Part shown: positions 17,251 through 25,936 of the stretch, piece by piece
Layout: each line of letters opens with the position of its first letter
Position numbering within the stretch: the stretch's first letter is position 1
Origin: Burkholderiaceae bacterium
GTDB lineage: Bacteria > Pseudomonadota > Gammaproteobacteria > Burkholderiales > Burkholderiaceae_E
NCBI GenBank assembly: GCA_023954135.1
Contig: JAMLIN010000002.1
Coordinates: 124,001-188,000, forward strand
Length of the DNA: 64,000 nucleotides
Direction: 5' to 3'
Translations under genes and position numbers: made by a program
The notes under the pieces: generated by a model
Told to the model about the DNA's origin: nothing
What the model saw: only the letters and a program-made list of their open reading frames with translations
Database searches by the model: none

Positions 17251-19046
17251 TGGTGGTGGACAGCACGACGCAGCATCGTCGCGGCAAGCGGCCGAACCGG
17301 GCTGGGCCGGCGGCGGGCGCACCCGGCGAGGGCCGGTTCGATCAGGCGGTGGCGGTGGCGACGCATGGCCGAGCCGAGGCGACCCTCGATTGCGGCTGGG
17401 GCCGGCTGCTCTTCTCGCAGACCTTCGAGAGCGCGGCCGAGCTCGTCGAAGGCTTGCGCGACGAGGCCGTCGACCGGCGCGATATCGCCTTCTACGTGAG
17501 CGATCCGCATGTGCTGATCTCGCTCGCGCCCCAGGAGCTTTTCCTCGACCCCTCGCATACCTACCGCCTCGACCTCGACCGGTATCGAGGCAGGCAGCAT
17601 GCGCATCCGGGTTTCTTCGTCCGGCGCCTGGGCGCCGAGGCCGATGCCGAGGCGGTCAACCGGATCTATGCACTGCACGGCATGGTGCCGGTGGCGCCCG
17701 AGTTCTTCTGGTCTCGGCGCGACAGCAGGGCGCTTGGCGTGCTCGTCGCCGAGGATTCGGTCAGCGGGGAGATCCTGGGCACGGTGATGGGGGTCGACCA
17801 TGTCCATGCCTTCGGCGATCCCAGCCTCGGCAGCTCGCTGTGGTGCCTCGCGGCCGATCCGCAGTCGCGCCACCCGGGTATCGGCGCGGCGCTCGTGCGC
17901 CATCTCGCCGAGCACTACCGGGCGCGCGGCTGCGCCTATCTCGACCTGTCGGTCATGCACGACAACGAGCCCGCGATCGCCCTCTACGAACGGCTCGGCT
18001 TCCGGCGGGTTCCGGTGTTCGCCGTCAAGCGCAAGAACTCCTTCAACGAACGCCTCTACACCGGCGCCGGCCCGGGCGACGAGCTCAATCCCTATGCGCG
18101 CATCGTCATCGACGAGGCGATGCGCCGGGGCATCCGGGTCGAGCTGATCGATGCGCCGGGCGGCATGTTCCGCCTGAGCCATGGTGGTCGCAGCGTCCGC
18201 TGTCGCGAGAGCCTCTCGGAGCTGACTTCCGCGGTGGCGATGTCGATCTGCGACGACAAGGCGGCGGCGCGGCGGATCGTGGCGGGCGCCGGAGTGCAGG
18301 TTCCGGCGCAGATGCCGGCGGGCGATGCCCGCCGGGAGCGGGAGTTTCTCGAAGCCCATCGCCGGGTCGTCGTGAAGCCCTCGCGCGGCGAGCAGGGACG
18401 CGGCATCGCGGTCGGCATCGAGACGATCGACGAGTTGCGCGCCGCGGTCGACCGGGCCAGGCGCGTCGACGAGCGGGTGCTCATCGAGGAGATGGTGGAA
18501 GGAGAGGATCTGCGCCTGGTCGTCATCGACTATCGGCTGGTCGCCGCCGCCATCAGGCGGCGCCCCGAAGTCGTCGGTGACGGTCGGCTCAGCCTGCGCC
18601 GGCTCATCGAGCGCCAGAGCCGGCGCCGGGCGGCGGCGACCGACGGGGAATCGACCATCCCGATCGACGCCGAGACGACGCGGACCCTCGGCCTGGCCGG
18701 CCTCGGTCTCGACGACGTCGTCGAGGAGGGGCGCGTCGTGACGGTACGCGGTACCGCCAACCTGCATGCCGGCGGCACGATTCACGATGTCACCGACGAG
18801 GTCCATCCGGTGCTGGTCGGCGCGGCGATCCGGACGGCGCGGGTGATCGGGATGCCGGTGGTCGGCGTCGACCTCATGGTGCGCTCGCCGAGGCAGCCGG
18901 GCTACGCGTTCATCGAGGCCAACGAGCGTCCGGGGCTGGCCAACCACGAGCCGCAGCCGACCGCGCAGCGCTTCATCGACCTGCTGTTCCCGCAGACGGT
19001 CCCGGCGTCGGCACGCCGGGCCACGGAGTCGGCGAGGGCCGGCTGA
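17250..19046 (+). CDS. ngg: N-acetylglutaminylglutamine synthetase (GNAT plus ATP-grasp fusion)
   Basis: 598 residues with two catalytic domains. A GNAT N-acetyltransferase spans about residues 110-260, with the acetyl-CoA loop region SRHPGIGAALVRHLAEHY. A C-terminal ATP-grasp ligase spans about 290-570 (RVVVKPSRGEQGRGIAVGIE and IEEMVEGEDLRLVVIDYR). Together these acetylate glutamine and join it to a second glutamine, giving the dipeptide amidated by the preceding enzyme. The ATG overlaps the previous stop and has AGGAGG directly upstream; the longer frame to 17217 is not required. No defects are seen. Confidence 0.92.
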   Translation: MVVDSTTQHRRGKRPNRAGPAAGAPGEGRFDQAVAVATHGRAEATLDCGWGRLLFSQTFESAAELVEGLRDEAVDRRDIAFYVSDPHVLISLAPQELFLDPSHTYRLDLDRYRGRQHAHPGFFVRRLGAEADAEAVNRIYALHGMVPVAPEFFWSRRDSRALGVLVAEDSVSGEILGTVMGVDHVHAFGDPSLGSSLWCLAADPQSRHPGIGAALVRHLAEHYRARGCAYLDLSVMHDNEPAIALYERLGFRRVPVFAVKRKNSFNERLYTGAGPGDELNPYARIVIDEAMRRGIRVELIDAPGGMFRLSHGGRSVRCRESLSELTSAVAMSICDDKAAARRIVAGAGVQVPAQMPAGDARREREFLEAHRRVVVKPSRGEQGRGIAVGIETIDELRAAVDRARRVDERVLIEEMVEGEDLRLVVIDYRLVAAAIRRRPEVVGDGRLSLRRLIERQSRRRAAATDGESTIPIDAETTRTLGLAGLGLDDVVEEGRVVTVRGTANLHAGGTIHDVTDEVHPVLVGAAIRTARVIGMPVVGVDLMVRSPRQPGYAFIEANERPGLANHEPQPTAQRFIDLLFPQTVPASARRATESARAG

Positions 19047-19048
19047 CG

Positions 19049-20170
19049 ATGCGCTTCGAGATCGACGAAGCCTACCTCCTGTCGCAGCTCGAGCGTCTGC
19101 TGCGCATCCCGAGCCCGACCGGCTACACCGATTCGGTCGTGCACCACGTCTCGGACGAGCTCGAGCACCTCGGCGTCGATGTCGAGCTGACCCGGCGCGG
19201 CGAGATTCGCGCCCGGCTGCGCGGCGAGCAGCCGAGGCCGGCACGCGCGATCGTGTCGCACCTCGACACCCTCGGGGCGATGGTCAAGCGGCTCAAGGAC
19301 GACGGCCGGCTCGAACTGGTGCCGATCGGCCACTGGTCGGCACGCTTCGCCGAAGGCGCGCGCTGCACGCTGTTCTCGGACGAGCGGGTCCATCGCGGCA
19401 CCATCCTGCCGCTCAAGGCTTCCGGCCATACCTTCAATCGCGAGGTCGATACGCTGCCGGTGGGCTGGGACTTCGTCGAGCTGCGTATCGACGAGCGGAT
19501 CGACGACCGGGCCGATCTTGCCCGCCACGGCATCGATGTCGGTGACATCGTCGCGATCGATCCGCAGCCCGAATTCCTCGACAACGGGTTCATCGTGTCG
19601 CGCCATCTCGACGACAAGGCCGGCGTGGCCCTGATGCTCGCGGCCCTGCAGGCGCTCATCCGCAGCGGCATGGTGCCGCCCGTGGATACCTACTGGCTGT
19701 TCACCATTGCCGAGGAGGTCGGCGTGGGGGCCGCGTCGATCCTGCTGCCGGAGATCGCCTCGCTGGTGGCGATCGACAACGGCACCACGGCACCGGGCCA
19801 GAACTCGCGCGAGCAGGGCGTGACGGTCGCCATGGGCGACGAGACCGGGCCCTTCGACTATCACCTGACCCGCAAGCTCCTCGGGCTGGCCCGCGAGCAC
19901 GGCATCGCCGTCCAGCGCGACGTATTCCGGCACTACCGTTCCGATCTCGCCTCGGCGCTGGTAGCCGGCAACGACATCCGCACGGCCCTGCTGACCTTCG
20001 GGATCGATGCCTCGCACGGCTACGAGCGGATCACGATCGGATCCCTGAGCTCGGTCGCCGCCCTCGTGGCAGCGTATGCCGAGAGCCCGGTGCTGATCAA
20101 GCGAGACGCCAGGCCGATCGGTCCGGCCAGCGGCTTCACTTCCCAGCCCGAAGGGCCGCAGCCCGACTGA
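19049..20170 (+). CDS. M42-family peptidase of the NAGGN system
   Basis: Dinuclear-zinc aminopeptidase-like enzyme of 373 residues, with metal-binding motifs SHLDTLG, HLDDKAG and the catalytic EEVGVG. It follows ngg by 2 bp and is the third member of the conserved NAGGN trio. It probably breaks down or trims the dipeptide when osmotic stress ends, although I know of no direct biochemical proof. The C-terminal tail after [10 protein letters not shown] is hydrophilic and probably disordered. Confidence 0.9.
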   Translation: MRFEIDEAYLLSQLERLLRIPSPTGYTDSVVHHVSDELEHLGVDVELTRRGEIRARLRGEQPRPARAIVSHLDTLGAMVKRLKDDGRLELVPIGHWSARFAEGARCTLFSDERVHRGTILPLKASGHTFNREVDTLPVGWDFVELRIDERIDDRADLARHGIDVGDIVAIDPQPEFLDNGFIVSRHLDDKAGVALMLAALQALIRSGMVPPVDTYWLFTIAEEVGVGAASILLPEIASLVAIDNGTTAPGQNSREQGVTVAMGDETGPFDYHLTRKLLGLAREHGIAVQRDVFRHYRSDLASALVAGNDIRTALLTFGIDASHGYERITIGSLSSVAALVAAYAESPVLIKRDARPIGPASGFTSQPEGPQPD

Positions 20171-20209
20171 GCGAGCTCGCCGGGTCGGCGGCGCTTCCGG
20201 GGCTGGCGC

Positions 20210-20215
20210 TACAAT
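20210..20215 (+). promoter_or_regulatory. Probable -10 box of prfC
   Basis: TACAAT within GCGCTACAATCAC, 35 bp before the prfC ATG. The GCTACAAT form recurs upstream of other genes in this window. No good -35 is visible at 17 bp. Confidence 0.45.
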
Positions 20216-20249
20216 CACGGACCCGAGCCATCCGTTCTCACCCCCTTCG

Positions 20250-21875
20250 ATGTCGTCTCCCGTCACGGCCGTCACCAGCGGCGGCCCCGAACTCGTCCGC
20301 GAAGTGCGCCGGCGCCGTACCTTCGCGATCATCGCCCACCCGGATGCCGGCAAGACGACGCTGACCGAGAAGCTGCTGCTGTTCGGCGGCGCGATCCAGA
20401 TGGCGGGAACGGTCAAGGCGCGCAAGAGCGGCCGGCATGCGACCTCGGACTGGATGGAGGTCGAGAAGCAGCGTGGCATCTCGGTAGCCAGCTCGGTGAT
20501 GCAGTTCGAGCACGCCGGCTGCATGTTCAACCTGCTCGATACGCCCGGCCACCAGGATTTCTCCGAGGATACCTATCGCGTGCTGACCGCCGTCGACGCC
20601 GCGGTCATGGTGATCGATGCCGCGCGCGGCGTCGAGGAGCAGACGATCAAGCTGCTCGAGGTCTGCCGGCTGCGCAACACGCCGATCATCACCTTCATCA
20701 ACAAGCTCGACCGCGAGGTTCGCGAGCCGATCGAGCTGCTCGACGAGATCGAATCGGTGCTGCGCATCGCCTGCGCACCCGTCACCTGGCCGATCGGCAT
20801 GGGCAAGCGGTTCCGCGGCGTCTATCACCTGCTCGCGCAGGAGGTGCTGCAGTTCCGGGCCGGCGACGAGAAGGCGGATGCGGCGCCGGAAGTGCTGCGC
20901 GGCATCGACGACCCGGTGCTCGCCGAGCGCTATCCCGACGAGGTCGGTACCCTGCGCGACGAGATCGAGCTGGTCAGCGGCGCGAGCGCGCCCTTCGATC
21001 TCGACCTCTTCCTGGCGGGCGAGCAGACCCCGGTGCTGTTCGGCTCGGCGATCAACAACTTCGGGGTGCGCGAAGTCCTGCGCGCGCTCGCCGAGTGGGC
21101 GCCGGCGCCCCAGCCGCGGCCGACCGCGACGCGCGTCGTCGATCCGACCGAGAGGGCGTTCACCGGATTCGTGTTCAAGATCCAGGCCAACATGGATCCG
21201 AAGCATCGCGACCGGATCGCCTTCCTGCGCGTCTGCTCGGGGCGCTACACGCCCGGCATCCGGGCTTCCCATCGCCGGCTCGGCCGGGAGATGAAGATCG
21301 TCAACGCGGTGACCTTCATGGCCAACGAGCGGACCCTGCTCGAGGAAGCGGTCGCCGGCGACATCCTCGGGATCCACAATCACGGCCAGCTCCAGATCGG
21401 CGACAGCCTGACGGAGGGCGAGGATCTCGTCTTCAAGGGCATCCCCTATTTCGCGCCGGAGCTCTTCAGCCGGGCCCGGCTGCGCGATCCCCTGCGCACC
21501 AAGCAGCTCGAGAAGGGCCTGCGCGAGCTCGGCGAGGAGGGTGCGATCCAGGTCTTCGAATCGCGGGTCGACAACAGTCTCCTGCTCGGCGCCGTCGGGC
21601 AGCTTCAGTTCGAGGTGGTCGCCCAGCGCCTGGCCACCGAATACGGTGTCGACGCGATCTTCGAGCGGGTGACGCTGGCCGCGGCGCGCTGGGTGACTTG
21701 TCCCGATGCCGGACACCTGGCCGAGTTCGCGCGCGCCAACCAGTCGCGGCTGGCCAACGACGTGGACGGCAACCTCGTGTATCTCGCCGACACCGGCGTC
21801 AACCTGCAGTTCACCCGCGAGCGCTGGCCGAAAGTCGTCTTCCACAATACCCGCGAGCACGGCCAGCGCCTGTAG
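20250..21875 (+). CDS. prfC: Peptide chain release factor 3
   Basis: Translational GTPase that recycles RF1/RF2 from the ribosome after termination, 541 residues, normal for RF3. G1 is [13 protein letters not shown]3 is [14 protein letters not shown] and G4 is NKLDRE. Domain II ([22 protein letters not shown]) and the RF3-specific C-terminal domain follow, ending [13 protein letters not shown]. The ATG is preceded by pyrimidine-rich sequence rather than a strong Shine-Dalgarno. Confidence 0.97.
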   Translation: MSSPVTAVTSGGPELVREVRRRRTFAIIAHPDAGKTTLTEKLLLFGGAIQMAGTVKARKSGRHATSDWMEVEKQRGISVASSVMQFEHAGCMFNLLDTPGHQDFSEDTYRVLTAVDAAVMVIDAARGVEEQTIKLLEVCRLRNTPIITFINKLDREVREPIELLDEIESVLRIACAPVTWPIGMGKRFRGVYHLLAQEVLQFRAGDEKADAAPEVLRGIDDPVLAERYPDEVGTLRDEIELVSGASAPFDLDLFLAGEQTPVLFGSAINNFGVREVLRALAEWAPAPQPRPTATRVVDPTERAFTGFVFKIQANMDPKHRDRIAFLRVCSGRYTPGIRASHRRLGREMKIVNAVTFMANERTLLEEAVAGDILGIHNHGQLQIGDSLTEGEDLVFKGIPYFAPELFSRARLRDPLRTKQLEKGLRELGEEGAIQVFESRVDNSLLLGAVGQLQFEVVAQRLATEYGVDAIFERVTLAAARWVTCPDAGHLAEFARANQSRLANDVDGNLVYLADTGVNLQFTRERWPKVVFHNTREHGQRL

Positions 21876-21966
21876 GCGGCATCCGATGGGTGACCCCGGC
21901 GGGTCTCGCCTTTATCCTCAAGTCCTGCCGTCGTCAAGAGGGGCGGTCCGAATGCCGGATTCGTGC

Positions 21967-21998
21967 TACAATCTGACCGTCAAGGCGTTGCTTGACGG
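21967..21998 (+). promoter_or_regulatory. -10-like TACAAT followed by a perfect 8-bp hairpin
   Basis: TACAAT at 21967-21972 is followed 4 bp on by CCGTCAAG-GCGTTG-CTTGACGG (21977-21998), a perfect 8-bp stem with a 6-nt loop. If transcription starts from this box, the hairpin would sit at the very 5' end of a leader of about 140 nt for the small protein gene. It could stabilise or regulate the message. There is no T-run, so it is not a terminator. Confidence 0.45.
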
Positions 21999-22116
21999 CA
22001 ACGTCCCCGCGACATTCAGCCGGGGCTGGTTCGGCCAGCCCATCGACGATCAGGATCTTTCGGGTTTTGGCCGATCGTCGAAGCGCCCCGCAAATCCCGT
22101 CGATACGGAGGACTCC

Positions 22117-22332
22117 TTGAAAGCGACGCCCAAGCCAAGTTCCGCGATGAGCGCCACTCACCAGAAATCGGTCGTCAGCAAGCGCCAGGCAGAGCGTATG
22201 CGTCGAGGCCGGGTCGAATCGCGTCCGGAGGACTACAAGAACATCGCGCCGTCCGAGCATGCCAAGCGCCTGCACGAGGCCCGTTCCCGGCTCGAGGACC
22301 GCAAGATGATGATGGAGCTGGGCCTGCTCTGA
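22117..22332 (+). CDS. Small basic protein of unknown function
   Basis: Predicted 71-residue, highly charged, probably helical soluble protein (RQAERMRRGRVESRPEDY; EARSRLEDRKMMMELGLL). TTG at 22117 is preceded at ideal distance by GGAGGA (22107-22112). An ATG at 22147 would give 61 residues. It has no recognisable domain, signal peptide or membrane segment. It lies alone, with a long structured leader upstream and its own terminator immediately downstream, which argues that it is a real expressed gene. Charge pattern suggests nucleic-acid or ribosome association, but this is speculative. Confidence 0.6.
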   Translation: MKATPKPSSAMSATHQKSVVSKRQAERMRRGRVESRPEDYKNIAPSEHAKRLHEARSRLEDRKMMMELGLL

Positions 22333-22354
22333 GCAGCACCCGTCCCGATCCAGA

Positions 22355-22384
22355 ACGAGGCCGGCAGGCCTCGTTTTCGTTTGT
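22355..22384 (+). terminator. Rho-independent terminator
   Basis: ACGAGGCC-GGCA-GGCCTCGT stem-loop (22355-22374) followed by TTTCGTTTG, 22 bp after the small basic protein gene. Its T-rich side lies just before the end of the convergent PLP-enzyme gene. Confidence 0.8.
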
Positions 22385-22391
22385 GCTTGTA

Positions 22392-23516
22392 TCAGCAGCC
22401 GGCCGGGCTGCCCGCGAGCAGCGCCTCGAGCCGCGCGATGATCGCCTCGATCTCGGCGGGCTCCAGCGGCACCAGCTCGAGGACGAGCTCCTCGTCGGCC
22501 AGCCGATGCGTCATCACCCGGATCGACGGCGTGCCGTCGGCGAGCGCGGCGACAAGACCGGCAGCATCGATACCCGCCGCTTGCGGGTCGATCCGCAGAT
22601 GGGCGCGGGAGAACGGCATGCCGCTCGGGTCGGGCTGCGCCCGGGCCGCGATGCCGGGCAGCCTCGCGCAGCGCTCGACGAACTCCGCCGTCTTGTGCGC
22701 CTGCAGGTCTGTCCACTGCCGGAGATCGAGCTCCCGGCGCTCCTCGATGGCGGCGAGCAATCCGACGATCGCCTCCTTGGCAGGCTTCATCGCGCGCCCG
22801 ATGCCGCGCTCCTGGGCGCGGAACGCGCGTACCCAGGCGCCTTTGCCCGCGACCAGGCCGATGGTCGGGGAGGCGAGATATTTGTGGCCGCTCGCAAGGA
22901 CGAGATCCGCGCCGGTGGCCAGCAGATCGGGCAGGCGCATGTCCTGGGCGGCGCCGTCGATGAAGGCCGGCACGCCGTGGCGATGGGCCGCGGCGACCGC
23001 GGCGGCCAGATCGATCGCGGGGCCGCGGGTCAGGCGCGAGGAGACGAGCAGCAGGCAGGCGATGCCGCCGCTCGCGAGTGCCTGCTCGAGCTCGGCGACG
23101 CTGCATCCGTCCTCGTCGCCGGCCGGCACCGGAACGCCGCCGGCGAGGCGGATGTCCTGCGTTATCGGATGGCCGTAGTCGACGGCATGGCCGGCGGGCA
23201 GCAGCACCCGATGGAGTCGGCCGCCCGCGTCAGGAAGGGTGGCGATCGCATCGACATCCTCGCCGGCGATGGCCGCCGCCACCGCCATCGTGATCGCGCC
23301 CGCGACGCAGTGCGCGACGGCGCCGGCTTGCGCGCCGGTCCAGCCGGCGATGGCGGCTCCGGCACGCTGCTGCAGCTCCTCGATCACGAGGAATTCGCCA
23401 AGGGCTTGCGCGGCGGCGGCGCGAACCGTCGGTGACGAGCGCGACACCCCCAGCGGGGTGAAGGTGCCGGCGGCATTGATGACCGGCGTGAGGGCAAGGC
23501 GGTGATGCAGGATCAT
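22392..23516 (-). CDS. SelA-like PLP-dependent enzyme (fold type I)
   Basis: 374-residue cytosolic enzyme of the SelA/aminotransferase class V group. It opens with the family signature LTPVINAAGTFTPLGVSRSSP, and the PLP lysine is in LASGHKYLASP. The length is that of the short SelA-like proteins (D-glucosaminate-6-phosphate ammonia-lyase/DgaE-like), not of true selenocysteine synthase, which is about 460 residues. No sugar PTS or aldolase genes are nearby, so the substrate is unknown. A beta-elimination or ammonia-lyase reaction on a hydroxy amino acid or amino sugar acid is likely. Confidence 0.8.
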   Translation of the reverse strand: MILHHRLALTPVINAAGTFTPLGVSRSSPTVRAAAAQALGEFLVIEELQQRAGAAIAGWTGAQAGAVAHCVAGAITMAVAAAIAGEDVDAIATLPDAGGRLHRVLLPAGHAVDYGHPITQDIRLAGGVPVPAGDEDGCSVAELEQALASGGIACLLLVSSRLTRGPAIDLAAAVAAAHRHGVPAFIDGAAQDMRLPDLLATGADLVLASGHKYLASPTIGLVAGKGAWVRAFRAQERGIGRAMKPAKEAIVGLLAAIEERRELDLRQWTDLQAHKTAEFVERCARLPGIAARAQPDPSGMPFSRAHLRIDPQAAGIDAAGLVAALADGTPSIRVMTHRLADEELVLELVPLEPAEIEAIIARLEALLAGSPAGC

Positions 23517-23631
23517 CGGCGGGCTCGTCGATTGCAGGGTGGTCGCCAGGAGCGTCGGATGCCGGAGCGGTACATGATCGGCATGATAGGCGAGACTTCG
23601 ACTAGGATCTGGTCATGATGGAGCGTCACTC

Positions 23632-24138
23632 GTGAACCCGCGGCTGATGACGACCGGCGTGCTGGTGGCCGGGCTGGGGGCCTGCGCCGGTATCGACGTC
23701 GGGCCGGTCACGGTCACGACACTGGATTCGACCGGCTACGCGATGTGTCCCTGGAATGGCGATGAGCCGAGCCTGCTCGACGTGCACGAGCGGGCCGGCT
23801 TCGAGGCCCTGCTTGCGCAGGCCGGCCTCGATGTGTCGCGGGTCGCCGGCTGGAGGCCGGATTTCGGACGCGACCATGTCGTGCTCGTCACCGCGGGTCC
23901 GCAGCCATCGGCGGGCTACCGGGTGGAGTGGATCGACGCCGCGTTGCTCGGCGACCGGTTGCGCGCGCGGGTCGAGATCCGGCCGCCCCCCGTCGGCGAG
24001 ATGTCGGCGACGGTGATGATCAGCCCCTGCGTGATCGCCTGGGTCAGGGCGCCGGGCGCGCGCGAGGTCGAGGTCGTCGATGCCCGCAGCGGCGAGGCGG
24101 TCGCTCCGCCGGTCCTTCGGCCGGCTTCGCGCCACTGA
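23632..24138 (+). CDS. PrcB-like lipoprotein
   Basis: 168 residues, GTG start. A short signal with LGAC lipobox (residues 15-18) is followed by a domain whose GRDHVVLVTAGPQPSAGYRVEWIDA segment resembles the C-terminal domain of PrcB-type protease-complex subunits. It is probably outer-membrane or periplasmic. Nothing in the neighbourhood encodes a matching protease; the S41 lipoprotein at 3.2-4.6 kb is distant. The domain call is from pattern only. The next gene begins 6 bp downstream. Confidence 0.6.
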   Translation: MNPRLMTTGVLVAGLGACAGIDVGPVTVTTLDSTGYAMCPWNGDEPSLLDVHERAGFEALLAQAGLDVSRVAGWRPDFGRDHVVLVTAGPQPSAGYRVEWIDAALLGDRLRARVEIRPPPVGEMSATVMISPCVIAWVRAPGAREVEVVDARSGEAVAPPVLRPASRH

Positions 24139-24144
24139 TCGGGA

Positions 24145-25923
24145 GTGGACGCCACATCATCGATCGAGCCGGATCCCCGGCGCTACGGCATCGTTGCCCT
24201 CTATCGCGAGCTATGGCGGCTTGCGCTGGGTCACCGGGGGAAGATCCTGCTCGCTTTCGGCCTGCTGCTCGGCTCCCAGTTGTTTCGCCTCGCCGTCCCA
24301 TGGCTCACGGCCCAGGCGATCGACGCGGTACAGCGTAGCGGGCTCGATGGCGTGGGCACCGCCGGCCGCTGGCTGCTGGCGGGCTTTCTCGCCACCTCTG
24401 CCAGCTGGTTGCTGCATGGGCCGGGGAGGGTGCTCGAGCGCAATGTCGCCCTTGCGGCTCGCCGGCGCCTTTCCGGCGAGCTGGTCGGAAAGCTCTTTTC
24501 CCTGCCGCTGGCCTGGCACGACCGGCATCATTCGGGTGAGACCGTCCAGCGCCTGCGCCAGTGCACAGGCGCGTTGTACGACTTCGCGCAGAGCCAGTTC
24601 ATCTATCTGCAGAACGCGGCCCGCCTGGTGGGGCCGGTCATCGCGCTGTGCCTGATCGATTTGCGGGTCGGCGTGCTGGCCCTGGTCGGCTACCTGCTGA
24701 TCGCGGTGGTCATCATCGGCTTCGATCGTCGCATGATCCTGCTCGCCCATCGCGAGAACGCGGCTGAGCGCCGTCATTCGGCCACGCAGCTCGATGCCTT
24801 CGGCAGCATCGGCACCGTCAATGCACTGCGGATGGGCAAGGGGCTGGCCCGTCTCATCGACGAGCGCCTGGTCGCGATATTCGAGCCGCTCAGGCGCTCG
24901 ATCATCCTGAACGAGTGGAAGTGGTGCAGTGTCGATCTGCTGGCGTCCGGTCTCGCGATCGGACTCGTGGCGGCGTATGCGGCCATCCTGGTGGCCAGCG
25001 GCGGTAGTGGCGGCGGTGACGCGGACGCCGTCCCGGGCCTGCCGATCGGCCGGCTCTTCATGGTGTACGAGTACTCCGCGCAGGCGGGCGGGGTGATCAC
25101 CGCCCTGGGAGCCCATCTGCAGGGATTCGCCCGACAGCGTGCCGACTTCGCGGCAGGCGACGTGATCCGCAATGCATCCGTCGAGGCCGGGTCGGGCGTC
25201 GCCGGGGCCGGTCGACCAGCGGATGCTTCGGGTTCGCAGCACTGGCGCGAGTTGCGCATCGACGGTCTGCGTTTCGCCCATCCCGCGGGCGCCGAGCTGG
25301 AGGTCGACGGGTTGCGGCTGGTGCGGGGGCGTCGCTATGCGCTGGTGGGGCCGAGCGGATCGGGAAAGAGCACCTTGCTGCGGATCCTGGCCGGCATCTA
25401 TCCGGCGCAGCGCATCTCGCTCGGCATCGATGCATCACCGGCCGGCACCGATCCGGCGGCTGCCGCCATCTGGCTGCGCGCTGCGGCCACCCTGATTCCG
25501 CAGGAGAGCGAGCTTTTCGAAGGCACGGTCGGCGACAACCTCGGCCTCGTGAGCCGGGTAGACAGCAGCCATGCCGACCTGGCGACGATGCGGGACGCGC
25601 TGGACACCAGCCATGCCGGGCAGTTCCTGGGCGAGAACGGGACCGATGCGCGCGTCGCCGAGCGTGGCAGCAATTTCTCCGGCGGGCAGCGCCAGCGGAT
25701 CGCGCTCGCGCGTGGCGTGGTCGCTGCCGCAGGGAGCGGGCTGCTGCTGCTCGACGAGCCCAGTTCGGCGCTCGATGCCGAGACCGAGGCGGCGGTGCAT
25801 GCCAGCCTGTTCGCCGCCTTCGCGGACTGCTGCATCGTCTGCTCGGTGCATCGGCGCGAGCTCCTGGTGCATTTCGACGCCGTGCTCCGGATGGAGCACG
25901 GCCGTCTCGTGCATCAGCGCTGA
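24145..25923 (+). CDS. ABC transporter, fused membrane and ATP-binding half-transporter
   Basis: 592-residue type IV exporter half. A six-helix membrane domain spans roughly residues 30-290, then an ATPase with Walker A GPSGSGKST, the signature NFSGGQRQR, Walker B GLLLLDEPSSALD and an H-loop in CSVHRRE. It should homodimerise in the inner membrane. A coupling segment LPLAWHDRHHSGETVQRLRQ is typical of lipid and drug exporters. GTG start. Adjacency to the PrcB-like lipoprotein may mean a shared transcript. No substrate can be assigned. Confidence 0.92.
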   Translation: MDATSSIEPDPRRYGIVALYRELWRLALGHRGKILLAFGLLLGSQLFRLAVPWLTAQAIDAVQRSGLDGVGTAGRWLLAGFLATSASWLLHGPGRVLERNVALAARRRLSGELVGKLFSLPLAWHDRHHSGETVQRLRQCTGALYDFAQSQFIYLQNAARLVGPVIALCLIDLRVGVLALVGYLLIAVVIIGFDRRMILLAHRENAAERRHSATQLDAFGSIGTVNALRMGKGLARLIDERLVAIFEPLRRSIILNEWKWCSVDLLASGLAIGLVAAYAAILVASGGSGGGDADAVPGLPIGRLFMVYEYSAQAGGVITALGAHLQGFARQRADFAAGDVIRNASVEAGSGVAGAGRPADASGSQHWRELRIDGLRFAHPAGAELEVDGLRLVRGRRYALVGPSGSGKSTLLRILAGIYPAQRISLGIDASPAGTDPAAAAIWLRAAATLIPQESELFEGTVGDNLGLVSRVDSSHADLATMRDALDTSHAGQFLGENGTDARVAERGSNFSGGQRQRIALARGVVAAAGSGLLLLDEPSSALDAETEAAVHASLFAAFADCCIVCSVHRRELLVHFDAVLRMEHGRLVHQR

Positions 25924-25936
25924 CAGCGCGATCCGG

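Noticed and set aside
22392-23516. Selenocysteine synthase SelA
   Set aside because: Too short, and no selB or selC gene is seen. It belongs with short SelA-like PLP enzymes.
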